64,000 nucleotides of DNA from Isochrysis galbana. Lineage: Eukaryota > Haptophyta > Isochrysidales > Isochrysidaceae. The position numbers were made by a program, and so were the translations under genes. Shown one piece after another: positions 21,216-31,435 of this stretch. Each line of letters opens with the position of its first letter. The first letter of the stretch is position 1. The stretch spans positions 4,973,691 through 5,037,690 of the forward strand of contig CM030935.1 of the NCBI GenBank assembly GCA_018136815.1, in the 5' to 3' direction. The notes below the pieces were generated by a model. It was not told where the DNA came from. It ran no database searches and was given only the letters and a program-made list of their open reading frames with translations.

Positions 21216-22089
21216 GGTCCCATGTTACAAGTTACAAGCCCCCCCCCCCCTCGTCGCCCCTCTCGCTGTCGCTGTCGCGCCCCTCCCCCCTCCCTCCCTC
21301 ACCTCTCATTCTCACCACAAGCATGTACCAACCCATCTCGAACGGAACCTCTAACCTCGCGCTCCGCGCATGACTCTCGCGAGAGCCAGCTCAGCCGGCT
21401 CGACGAGGCCGCCGCTGTCGTCGAGCTGCCAGCAGCAACAGCAGTGGGCGGCACTGCACCCCAGTTGCAGTGGGCGTCCCTCCTCGATGGAGCGCAGGGC
21501 CGAGGAAGCCGCTGTGGTGTTGAGGAGGAGGGAGAGCCTGCGCGCGCGCGCGATGATACGGGGAGCACAATCTTCAATGTGCTCCCTGCGCGCGCAACCG
21601 GGCTGAGTCAGCTCACGCCCCAAGGCCAAGGGCGGAAGCGCTCGGCGACAGCAAAGCGTGTCGACCCAGTGTGGGATTGTGTGGTGCCTAGTTGGGCTGT
21701 AAGTACGGATATTAGTACTGATGCATTAGTATTAGCTCCCCAGAAGCTGATATACTGATGTTAGTTCCCAGGCTGCCAGTTCAAAAATAAAATTGAAAAC
21801 AAAACTCCGGAGCGGGAACGAGCCCCCGCGAACAAGCGCAGAGGCGCGCCAGCCCGCTCCCTCCCCCCGCCTATCTCTCCTGCTAGCTGCCCACCCCCCA
21901 CCACCTTGGACTCTTGGCCTCTTCACATGCACCTATGCACCTGCCAACTCGTGCTCTCTGTTTATTTGCGCTGCCCTCCCCTTTGCGCACGCGCCACGCG
22001 CTGCACGCTGAACACCCCCCAGTATAAGTATAATAAAAGTGATACTAGAAGTTATAATAGGGGTGTAAGCTGATATTAGTACTGATGTA

Positions 22090-22189
22090 NNNNNNNNNNN
22101 NNNNNNNNNNNNNNNNNNNNNNNNNNNNNNNNNNNNNNNNNNNNNNNNNNNNNNNNNNNNNNNNNNNNNNNNNNNNNNNNNNNNNNNNN
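22090..22189. other. Assembly gap, 100 N, beside telomere-type repeats
   Basis: Exactly 100 N. The base after the gap begins uninterrupted CCCTAA repeats, so the scaffolder has placed sequence to the left of what looks like a chromosome end. Confidence 0.98.
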
Positions 22190-22607
22190 CCTAACCCTAA
22201 CCTAACCTAACCCTAACCCTAACCCTAACCCTAACCCTAACCTAACCCTAACCCTAACCCTAACCCTAACCCTAACCCTAACCCTAACCCTAACCCTAAC
22301 CCTAACCCTAACCCTAACCCTAACCCTAACCCTAACCCTAACCCTAACCCTAACCCTAACCCTAACCCTAACCCTAACCCTAACCCTAACCCTAACCCTA
22401 ACCCTAACCCTAACCCTAACCCTAACCCTAACCCTAACCCTAACCCTAACCCTAACCCTAACCCTAACCCTAACCCTAACCCTAACCCTAACCCTAACCC
22501 TAACCCTAACCCTAACCCTAACCCTAACCCTAACCCTAACCCTAACCCTAACCCTAACCCTAACCCTAACCCTAACCCTAACCCTAACCCTAACCCTAAC
22601 CCTAACC

Positions 22608-22648
<41 letters not shown>

Positions 22649-22740
22649 CCCTAACCCTAACCCTAACCCTAACCCTAACCCTAACCCTAACCCTAACCCT
22701 AACCCTAACCCTAACCCTAACCCTAACCCTAACCCTAACC

Positions 22741-22781
<41 letters not shown>

Positions 22782-23270
22782 CCCTAACCCTAACCCTAAC
22801 CCTAACCCTAACCCTAACCCTAACCCTAACCCTAACCCTAACCCTAACCCTAACCCTAACCCTAACCCTAACCCTAACCCGAACCCTAACCCGAACCCTA
22901 ACCCGAACCCTAACCCGAACCCTAACCCGAACCCTAACCCGAACCCTAACCCGAACCCTAACCCGAACCCGAACCCGAACCCTAACCCGAACCCGAACCC
23001 GAACCCGAACCCGAACCCGAACCCGAACCCGAACCCGAACCCGAACCCGAACCCTGACCCGAACCCTGACCCTAACCCTAACCCTAACCCTAACCCTATC
23101 CTTAACCCTATCCTTAACCCTATCCTTAACCCTAACCCAAAACCTTACCCAAAACCTTACCCAAAACCTAACCCTTACCCAAACCCAAACCCTTACCCAA
23201 ACCCTTACCCTAACCCAAACCCTTACCGTAACCCAAACCCTTTCCCTTATCCCTACCCTAACCCTGAACT
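22190..23270 (+). repeat. Telomere-type (CCCTAA)n array with degenerate inner side
   Basis: From 22190 to about 22878 the sequence is nearly perfect CCCTAA, with only a few extra-base or missing-base units (for example near 22200, 22243, 22628 and 22762). From about 22880 to 23060 CCCTAA alternates with and then gives way to CCCGAA. From 23060 to 23270 units decay to CCCTGA, CCTATCCTTAA, CCAAAACCTTA and CCCTTACC. The CCCTAA strand reading away from the gap, with purity falling inward, is the orientation and structure of a left chromosome end. TTAGGG telomeres occur in animals, fungi, haptophytes and several other algae. Confidence 0.95.
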
Positions 23271-23509
23271 ACGTTCATATACTTGGTTCGCCCAGGGGGG
23301 GGCACGAGCCCCCCCCTCTTTTCACTCCTCCCCTGCCGTGGGGGAGGATCCACCCATCCTCCTAGCATGCTTGTTGGCTTGCCAGGAGGCCTCTGCCCTG
23401 CTGACCCACTCTTACACTGACAGGCACGCCCCATTCGCTCGTGCTGGCTGCTCCTTTGCCACAGCACTCCGACGCTCGTCGGCAGCTTGACGCCGAATCT
23501 CGTAGAGTA

Positions 23510-23582
23510 CCTGCGCCGCGCTAGCCACCGGTGCGCCTCCGGAGCTCAATTCCAAAGAGGAAACGAGCTTCGCTCCGACAAA
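23510..23582 (+). repeat. Dispersed repeat, GAGGAAACGAGCTTCGCTCC family
   Basis: Plus-strand copy reading GCCGCGCTAGCCACCGGTGC, then a variable part and CAAAGAGGAAACGAGCTTCG. It matches 9659-9725 (inverted) and 30838-30895. Confidence 0.75.
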
Positions 23583-23614
23583 TTGTGGAGATCAAAGCCG
23601 CAGCTTGGATTGTA

Positions 23615-24010
23615 ACGAGATGAACGAGATGTAACGAGATGGCCTGATGGCCCGACGACGAGATGAACGAGATGGCCTTGATGGCCCAACGAGATGAACG
23701 AGATGGCCCGAGGGCCCGACGAGATGAACGAGATTTTCGGGCAACGGAACTGGACGAGGAGTTTTCCCCACTAAGCTTGGTCTTAATGCGGTGAAACCGG
23801 GGCGGAAGGAACTGGCAAGGAAGCCGGCAGGAAGGCAGAGGAAATGTCTTGGCAAGGCGACGAAGGCAGGATTTTTAACAGTAGGCGGGGCAGGAAATTT
23901 AACGGTAGACGGAGTGCGGAATTTTTTTAACAGTAGGAAGAGGCAGGATTTTTTAACGGTAGACGGAGTGCGGAATTTTAACGGTAGAAGAAGAGCGTGA
24001 AATTTAACTG
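23615..24010 (+). repeat. Two adjacent minisatellites
   Basis: Positions 23615-23735 repeat GAGATGAACGAGATGGCC with spacer variation, about five times. Positions 23870-24010 repeat an AACGGTAGACGGAGTGCGG / AATTTTTTAACAGTAGGA unit four times with drift. Neither is coding. Confidence 0.8.
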
Positions 24011-24061
24011 TAGAAGAAGAGCGGAGAGGAGAAGGAGCGGGGCTCGAACTGCAGAGCGCTC

Positions 24062-24142
24062 CGTCCGGACTCGAACTTGCGACCCAGAGCAAAAGGTTGG
24101 TGGAGGCGGTGGGTTGAACCACTATGCCACGCGAGAGTTTAC
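24062..24142 (-). repeat. tRNA-like (pol III) segment, possible SINE head
   Basis: On the minus strand TGGCATAGTGG fits an internal A box and AGTTCGAGTCC a B box, about 42 bases apart. The flanking arms do not pair as in a functional tRNA, so I do not call a tRNA gene. A tRNA-derived SINE or dead tRNA is the likeliest reading. Confidence 0.4.
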
Positions 24143-24319
24143 GTAGCCACAGGGCCGATGGGAAGGGCTGAGAACCGCCCTATATATACTCTAGGTTTTT
24201 TTCTTCTTTTTCACTCTTCTTCTTCTTTCTTCCTCTGTTCTTTTTACTGTCTACTGTTTTTCTTTACTGTTATTTCTTTTTGCCTCTGAGACCTCGCGAA
24301 TGCGACACAGGCAGGGGTT

Positions 24320-24400
24320 AGGTTTGGGTAGTAGGGAGGTTCGTCAGCACTCTGCCTCACGCCGCACAAGTAGCGGGGAATTATAAGAAGATTTTTTCTT
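24320..24400 (-). repeat. Dispersed A-tract repeat (AATTCCCCGCTAC family)
   Basis: Read on the minus strand: AAAAAATCTTCTTATAATTC, then CCCGCTACTTGTGCGGCGTG and AGGCAGAGTGCT, CCTCCCTACTAC. The same series with few changes is at 47521-47600 on the plus strand. The A-tract plus CTTCTTA junction also occurs at 24978 and 48495. Confidence 0.75.
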
Positions 24401-24540
24401 ACCACTCGGACACCTGGCTCGTCAAGCATGGCGAGATTCCGGGACTGAAAAGTTGCGTGTCCAATTAGCTAGTGGGGTTGGCTAGGATATCTTATTAATA
24501 TTTACATTATACATAATAGGCGAGAGATTGCCCAATCCCA

Positions 24541-24650
24541 ATGCCTCCGAGAACCTAGACCCCTCCCCACTGGCACAATGGGGTGAAGGCTACAAATCTA
24601 ACAAAAGGCTCGAATACCCGTTAGCGGACGAACATTCACTCTAGATTAGA
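24541..24650 (+). mobile_element. LINE fragment (linker before C-terminal domain)
   Basis: The frame reads ENLDPSPLAQWGEGYKSN then KRLEYPLADEHSL and a stop. It matches NLDPSPPAHWGEGYKTNKRL in the LINE at 34499-36463. It is an isolated piece about 550 bases before the next LINE fragment. Confidence 0.8.
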
Positions 24651-25039
24651 CTGCCCTAAGGCTGGTTGGCGAGGGAAGTTGGGGAAAGGGGCGTGGGCCT
24701 ACTTGAGTCGCGTCCTTGAGCCGCGCGCGTGGCAAGAATACTAAAAAAAAATTTAGCCTCCTAGCCCCGCACTTTCCTCAACGTAAGAAAAGCTATTTGG
24801 AAGCATGCGCTCGATGCGTGGTTCTGCCGGACTGGACTCGGCCGCGGGGCAGTCCTATCCTCGATTCCTACGAAGACGCTCACCCGCAGTATCAGGGGAA
24901 ACCCGGCACTGCCAGCATTCTGGAAGGACGCCTTGGTGTACTTCAGGACCCTAAACATACGCCGCACGAGACTCACAAAAAAAAAACTTCTTAATGGTCT
25001 CACCGCGCGCGCGACCCTGACTTCCTCCATCTGACAGCC

Positions 25040-25150
25040 GCGCCCGCATCCCTTATCACTCCCTCGCACTCGCCTTGCGGCTCGTCCCCTTGTGCTCTAC
25101 TTAGGGGCCCAGTACTTGGGGTTTCCAGTGGCAGGCGGCGTGTGGGCGTG
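25040..25150 (-). mobile_element. Inverted LINE 3' UTR fragment
   Basis: GCCTTGCGGCTCGTCCCCTT and GTTTCCAGTGGCAGGCGG match, in reverse complement, the LINE 3' UTR at 26150-26240. The fragment therefore points toward the LINE body that follows, making inverted repeats about 1 kb apart. Confidence 0.75.
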
Positions 25151-25196
25151 GATCAGCCTATGGGAATCCCTTCAGACGCACGTTGCACATAACATC

Positions 25197-26240
25197 TATA
25201 AAAAACTTGCGGACGAGTACACGCTTAACGAAAAGACACAACTAGACCAAATCACCGTGTCGGATATAACGCGAGAGCTCAAAGGGGACGGCCCCCGCAA
25301 CAAACCTCAGCCAGCGCGAGAGGCGTGGGCCCGCAAGCTAGACCTAACGCACGATGAATGGAAGCACGTGGCGAAACTCTATACCCACCCCCTACTAAAA
25401 CACACAGACAAACACCTGCACTTCAAGCACGTTACCCATAGGAGGCTGGGTACGCGAAACCGGTTCGCAGCGGCGACCACCACAAGATGTAGACTCTGCG
25501 GGAAACACAGAGAAAACTCGACGCACCTAGCTAGATGCCCGTCCACGCTTCCGATATTTCAAACCATAGAAGCCGTAGCGGGGTACACCCCGGCGAAAGA
25601 CAGATCGACGACTCAAAAAATCAAAGACAGACTATTCGCATACCCGAATTCCCCGACGCCGGATAGCCTTAAAGCCCTCTACCTAATAGCATGGAGATAC
25701 ATCATAAGAGACTTCTACAAAGTGGAATTCGAAAATCACACCTTCCACCACGTACCGGTTATTGAAAGAGTCCTAAGCAGGTTCACGGCCCTCGTCAGAG
25801 GTCGGGAACCTCCGGACAACTTCTTGACCGCACGCACGCGCAAGGCCTCCCTGGGAAGGAAGCCGAAAATCAAATCTCCACACGACCTCAGCGCCCCTGT
25901 CTTCTTAACTAACAACAAAGGCGCCCTAGTCATGAGCACGAATCTATCTCTGGTAGCGGAAGCCCTCAACATAGCAGAGCGACTAGCCTAACCAAGCGAC
26001 CCCGCGCCGCGAGCCGCCCACCATCCTAAAGTAGGCCCTAGACACACTGACCACAGCTGCCGACACCCAGCACAAGGAGCAAACACACAATAGCCGGTAG
26101 CCCGATGGCATAGGAGGAAGGCGCGAAACAGGCCATCGCGAATCGGCACACACCGTCTGCCACTGGAGACCCACGACACCCAGCCCCTAGGTAGAGCACG
26201 AGGGGACGAGCCGCAAGGCAGGTGTAGGGGGAGTGAAGGG
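25197..26240 (+). mobile_element. LINE: ORF2 C-terminal region and 3' UTR, 5'-truncated
   Basis: The open frame (25092-25991; LINE homology from about 25197) encodes KLADEYTLNEKTQLD, LHFKHVTHRRLGTRNRF, a zinc knuckle CRLCGKHRENSTHLARCP, LIAWRYIIRDFYKVEF, and a C-terminus ending LVAEALNIAERLA. This is the region downstream of reverse transcriptase in a non-LTR retrotransposon. It closely parallels the copies at 34499 and 53829. The 3' UTR (25992-26240) shares AATAGCCGGTAGCCCGATGG and CCACTGGAGACCCACGACAC blocks with 54015-54105. There is no reverse transcriptase domain, so the copy cannot move itself. An A/T run follows at 26290-26320. Confidence 0.9.
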
Positions 26241-26530
26241 AAACGGGCGAGGCTGCGAAGATACCGTGCAAAGTCGCGCGCGCGCCGAGAATGTTAAGAA
26301 AAAATTTTTTTTTTAGAAATTAAAGGTGAAAAACCACTCGACTATCTATGGGTGTAGTACTACTATTTCATGAGTGACCAGGCTACCACAGCACATTGTA
26401 GCGTAGTCGAACAAGACGGCATGCGCGAACGCAGCAGCCTCACTCCACTTTCCCATTGCTTGCTCATGGAACGCACCCGCGCAGTGTCGCACAGATCTGG
26501 CGGAATGCGGCACCACGCATCCCCTTCTAC

Positions 26531-29243
26531 TCATTCATCTTGATCACTAGCATTGCAATCGCTTCCTTTGTCCGGCGTTGTACCCTCCGGGTTCATGATG
26601 CCATCGCTAACATGCGCCTGATGCGTGAGGAGCAAGGTGCTGTTCGCTGAGATTCGTTGGCGACGTACTTGGCGCTCCTCTTCCTCGTCCTCCGCAAGCG
26701 CACGCCGAGTGAGGCGGATGCTTGAGGGCCGAGCCGCAATTGAACGGAAGCGCCGCCGCGTTACATCCATCTTGCGCATCATCTGGTTGTAAACAACCTG
26801 CGAAAAACGAGGCAACGGGCGATCTGATGTGGCCGCGTGGTGGGCAAGCGATGCATGGCGAAGCGGTCGTGGTTACGAAGGAGACATGTGCCATCTGCTG
26901 ATGGGCGCTCTCTTGATCCAGTCCGCATTCATCCGCCATGATATGGCACTAGCACTAGGCTAGCGCGCACACCTGTTGCGACCCCTCGGCGAAGTAGAAA
27001 ACGGCCCCCTCAGCCAGCTCCTCGCCCTCCCCTTCGGCGATGTTCTTAATGGCGTGCCCGTACTCTCGGACCCACTCCAGCTCCTGTGCCTCGCCGCTTG
27101 CGATGCCGCCGGCATCCTTGCCAGACTGCGGTAGCAAGTATGCTACGTACGAGCGTTGCGGCGTGTCGCCCGTCGCCGCCTGAGAGAACCCGCGCATGAG
27201 CGCCTTGCGCACTCGCGCAGGAGAGTACTTTGGCGTGGGATCGCCCGCCGCCTCGAGGCTGGGGTCAAAGTCAAACTCCATCTACAAGATAGCGGCGTGG
27301 TGCGGTGCTTTGTGAGACATGAGACGCTCGCTCGAACAGCCAATGCCCGATGTCTCCGGGGCCTAGGTGCATACCTGCACATAGTCATTGTCCCAGCACT
27401 TCTCGTCGGGAAGCACCGGCAGCATGGCGACGGGTGTGAGCGATGGGTTAGACGGGTGGCGCAGCGTCGAGAGCGAGAGTCCCTCTGCATCGTCAAAACT
27501 GCGGTCAATGCTCTCCACCACCTACGGAGCGGCGCAGCGCGCGGGTTTGCTAGGGCATCCAGGACTCCGCAAAGTTGCGCAGGGTTTGTACTGCCGAAGG
27601 TACCGCACCACTGTGCGTGTCTGGTCCAGGCGGCACGGTGGGCAGCCCACCTGCGCGAGTGTCTGGGCGCCATCAGTTGCGGCGCCCTTTTGCGTGACGA
27701 CAAACTTGCGCTCGATGGCACGGTCGGCATGCTTGCCGTAGCCCACGCTCTCGTACAAGTTGTTGCCCATGAGTGGTGTCTTGCGCAGCCACGTGACCTC
27801 AGAGCGGATGCTTTTGACCCTCGCGGCAGCCGAGCCCACAGCGCCGCCGCCGCCCGGCGCGGCCATTGCGAGGAGCTCGGCGTCCTCTTGCGCGAGATTC
27901 GCGCCGGGCGGAGCTAGGAACAGAGATGGGTCGACGAGGTCAATCTCGATGCCTAAGTCAGGCTCGCAAGTGAGCTCGTACGGAAAGCTGCTCTCCATTG
28001 GCGTGTCATACCTGTGCGACACCACATCAGGTGAGGGGCAGGGTTGAACCGCGATGGCGTGGCGCTCAAAATAATCGCGCGCGGGTGGCACCCGGCAATG
28101 GGCGAGCAACCCGCCAAACACTGTGGACAGGGTCCTTCCTCGCACATGCGACTTGGTACTGCACCACGCCCCCGCGTGTGGAGAGTCCAACCGGCCCGCT
28201 GAGACTGGGCGTGTCGCTCGGCCTGAACTGTCATCGTGCGCTCCCCCACCCAGGTCCGTGCGTGCTTACCTGTAGCGAACGAGCGAATCGAGGTCGCGTG
28301 CGTGCTGGAGCAGCTTGGGGTCACATGGCACCTCAGGTAGCGGGTTGGCGAGGTAGTAGGGCGCGATCAGCTCGGACTCGACCGTGAGACGCTTCTGCGC
28401 ACCGTCTCGCGACGGCGGGACTAGCTCGAGCCGCTTGTCACGCAGCCGCTTCGCGCGCGCCTCTTCCTCGGCGCGCTTCCGCTTCGCCTCCTCGGCGCGG
28501 CGCACCTCCTCGGCCGATGGCCGAGGCTTGGACGGCTTCTGCGTGGACGGCGGCGGTTCGCACGATTGGTCCTTGTTCCGCGACTCGCGGCGGGCATCAG
28601 TGGCGAGGAGAGGCGGCAGCGATCGCTCGGGCTCGGCGCATGGGGCCGGGGGCGGCACCGCGCGCGAGGCGCCCGCCGACGAGAGGTCGCGCATGCCGCG
28701 AGAGGGATCGGCAGACGACAAGCCATGCATGCTGCGCGGCGGCTCAGCGGAGTGTGTCTGCATTCCGCGTGGTGGCTCTGCCGAGTGCGCGTGCATGCCA
28801 CGTGGCGGCTCGACGGTTTGTGAATGCATGCCACGCTCGGCGCGGCCAGCAGGAGGGTAGCCGTGCGGCGGGGCGAAGCCTGTGCGCTGCTCGAAGCCAT
28901 CGCGCTGGCGGTCAACGTGCTCCAAGCGGTCCAGTGGGCGGAGAGGTCTCGTGGGGGGCTCTACACGTCCTGCGGGCCCGGTCGATCCGAGAGGACCAAG
29001 TCCCATACCACCACCGGTCCACTCCCACCCGCCGTGCGCAGGCGGGGGCGCGCCAGAAGCCCTGGAAGTCGTAGGCTGCTCTCGGGGCGCAGAGGGCCTC
29101 GCGGCTGAAGCGGCAGACTGAGAGAGTCTCGCGGCGGTAGCGGCGATCTGCGCGCGGATGTCGCTCATCGAGCCCGAGACTGGTGCGGGAGCGCCGCCCA
29201 GGGACGCGATGAACGAATCAGCAGCCAGCCGAGCCGACGACAT
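26531..29243 (-). CDS. PAF1: PAF1, RNA polymerase II-associated factor
   Basis: Five exons, 28270-29243, 27651-28011, 27375-27521, 26973-27281 and 26531-26797, join in phase with GT-AG sites to give 685 residues. Family landmarks are ANPLPEVPCDPKLLQH at the end of exon 1, CEPDLGIEIDLVDPSLF and VTWLRKTPLMGNNLYES in exon 2, VVESIDRSFDDAEG and AMLPVLPDEKCWDNDY in exon 3, RSYVAYLLPQ and WVREYGHAIKN in exon 4, and VVYNQMMRKMDVTRRR in exon 5. The product is the scaffold of the PAF1 complex, which travels with RNA polymerase II during elongation and supports histone modification. Residues 1-230 are a disordered extension with five degenerate 11-12 residue repeats (GMHAHSAEPPR type), not typical of PAF1, followed by a charged helix (EEVRRAEEAKRKRAEEEARA). 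The usual long acidic tail is reduced to about 20 residues. Confidence 0.93.
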
Positions 29244-29274
29244 CCTGCTTCTGACCCCCTTGCCTCTCCACCCC

Positions 29275-29303
29275 TCCCTCTCTCTCTCTCTCTCTCTCTC
29301 CCC

Positions 29304-29400
<97 letters not shown>

Positions 29401-29454
29401 GCTCTCTCTCTTCTCTTTCTCTCTCCCTCTCTCTCTCTCTCTTTCTCTCTCTCT

Positions 29455-29485
<31 letters not shown>

Positions 29486-29640
29486 CCTCCCCTCCCTACT
29501 GCTCTCCCTCCCTTTTCCCCTCCCTCCCTCCCTCTCCCTCCTCTCCTCCTCCCTACTACTACTCTCCGCTCTCCTCGCTCCCTTTCCCCCGACACTCTCT
29601 CTCTCTTCTCTCTCTCCCTCTCTACTCTCCCTCCTCCTAG
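29275..29640 (+). repeat. CT microsatellite tract
   Basis: About 200 bases of nearly pure CT followed by CT/CCT-rich sequence, immediately upstream of the PAF1 start on the opposite strand. The pyrimidine-rich flank may be part of the promoter or 5' UTR; similar tracts precede several genes here. Confidence 0.95.
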
Positions 29641-30370
29641 AGATATGCATCTTCCCCCCTCGCTCGCTTCTTCAATGTACCACCCCTCTTTTTTCCCCCT
29701 CTCTACACGCTCACTCTCACCTACTCTCTCTCTCTTCTTCTTCTTCCGTTCCCTGCCCCGTCGTCATCATCTTCTCTTTCCTTTGGGTGGCGCCCACTAC
29801 TCTCTCTCTCTCTCTTCTCGCATTCATCGCACCGATGTCGTCGTCCTCTCCTCCTCGCTCCACCCCTCATAACTTCATGAAACAACTCTCTTTCTCTTCC
29901 ACCCTCTCTCAATCCGTCGTCGTCGTCGTCGTCTCCTCTCCTACTCTCGGAGCTCCTCGCGCTCTACTACATTTCTTCTCGTCTTCTCTCATCTCTGCGT
30001 CTCTTTACCGTCGCAGCCCCTTTTCTTCTTCCTCCTCCTCTCTCTCTCTCTTCTCTTCTCTGTGCCCCTCGTCTCTCTCTTCTCGCGCGCCCCTCGGCCG
30101 CAAGCTCTCTGCTCCGGTCAAAGAGCGCCGGGCCCGCGACCGCTGGTAGGAGTAGAGCATTCCCCCCCAATGTACAATGTAGGCTATTTTAACTCCTTAC
30201 CGCCGGCCCGCAGCGCCAATTTTATTGGCGCTTCGGATTTGATCTTTTGCGACTTGTGCGGCAGGAGGAACTGCGTGTAAGAGATAAGTGAGAGGGCACG
30301 AGCGAACAGAAGGTGGAACATATTCTCTGGGTGCCAACTCCCAGGTCCCAGGGCCGACGGCCCTCGTCCC

Positions 30371-30560
30371 CCTAGATGGGAAATACGGTGCTGGGTCCTG
30401 CAAATACAGCCAAATACATATGTATTTGGCCTCCGGCCAAATACATTTCAAATACATTCGAGGCCTACAACCCAGGACGCGCTTCAAATACAGCCAAATA
30501 CATATGTATTTGGCCTCTGGCCAAATACGGTAAATACGTATTTCGTATTTCCCATCTAGG
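30371..30560. mobile_element. Complete 190-bp MITE with 8-bp target duplication
   Basis: The ends are perfect 17-base inverted repeats, CCTAGATGGGAAATACG. The direct repeat CTCGTCCC flanks both sides (30363-30370 and 30561-30568). The interior is made of smaller palindromes, ATACATATGTAT flanked by CAAATACAGCC and GGCCAAATAC, in two copies around GAGGCCTACAACCCAGGACG. An 8-base duplication suggests mobilisation by a hAT- or P-like transposase. Fragments of the family are at 14985-15124 and 21100-21215, and a more distant relative at 42385-42550. No protein is encoded. Confidence 0.88.
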
Positions 30561-30837
30561 CTCGTCCCTCGTCGCCCCCGCACCCCCACCCCCGGCGCGC
30601 GCCGCGGGACGCGGGACAGCGATGCCCCTCGGTGTCCCCGGCATGATGGAGGAGGAGGAGGAGATGCCAGTGGACCCGGACGACGAGGAACGTCAACATC
30701 TTTCCTCGGACGACGAGGCAGACTGCGCGCTCTTGTTCGTGGAGGAGGAGGAGGACGACGACGAGCTGGCTGGCGAGCGACGGCGACGGGTGCGACTATG
30801 GCGCGGAGGGCGACAGCGACAACGGTGAAGAGGGAGC

Positions 30838-30895
30838 CGGTGCGCCTTCGCGACTCGTTCCCAGAGAGGAAACGAGCTTCGCTCCGACACAATCG
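30838..30895 (+). repeat. Dispersed repeat, GAGGAAACGAGCTTCGCTCC family
   Basis: Third copy: CCGGTGCGCCTTCGCGACTC, then GTTCCCAGAGAGGAAACGAG and CTTCGCTCCGACACAATCG. See 9659-9725 and 23510-23582. Confidence 0.75.
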
Positions 30896-31271
30896 GGCTC
30901 CTCACCAGCTCGCAGCCATTGCGAGGCCGACAGCCGGCGATCGGCCGACACGGAACCTCCGCGATTGTTATGGGGATTCGCCCGACATACATTCACTGCG
31001 TTGATTCTCCCACGCGCGAGATCCTCCCATTCTCCCAAAATAGACTTCCATGGGCCGGACGCCCAGATGGGACAATAGGCTTCTAATAGGTTTTTAAACC
31101 TTCTAATATTCTTACCGCACTCGCGGCGAATGGAACCACTACCTACTACACGTAGCACGTAGCATACTTTCTACACCCCCACTCCCCCGGCCCTTCTCCC
31201 CCCGCCATAAGGCGGCTCCCCCCGTGCACTACTAGGGGGATAGGGGTGTCGCATCCGCGATCGACCTTTTT

Positions 31272-31435
31272 GTTTTAGAAGTTGTCTGCGTTTCTATGTC
31301 CCCTCCTTGCAGGCTAGTCACTAGTCACCGTCGCAGGATCCTACATTCGTCCATTCGCCCTTGTTGCCCTCGCCTCCTTTGTCGCCTCCCTTGCCGCCTG
31401 CTTGCCCCTCACCTGGCTTACCTCCTTGTGTGCTC
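31272..31435 (+). repeat. Dispersed repeat, copy 2 of the 1-175 element
   Basis: Matches 1-175 across TTTAGAAGTTGTCTGCGT, GCAGGCTAGTCACTAGTCAC, CGTCGCAGGATCCTACATTC and the CTCCTTTGTCGCCTCCCTTG tail, with several substitutions and short deletions. Confidence 0.75.

Larger units (their letters stand above)
18700..22089. other. No convincing gene; CT/GA tracts
   Basis: Positions 19740-19935 are C/T-rich and 20370-20740 purine-rich with long GA runs; the apparent 200-300 residue frames there are low-complexity artefacts on both strands. A MITE-like segment with CAAATACAG repeats lies at 21100-21215. At 21370-21640 a plus-strand frame (78 residues) has moderate complexity but no family match. 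Confidence 0.6.

Noticed and set aside
24062-24142. A functional tRNA gene
   Set aside because: A and B boxes are present but the T-arm and acceptor arm do not pair, so I record only a tRNA-like repeat.
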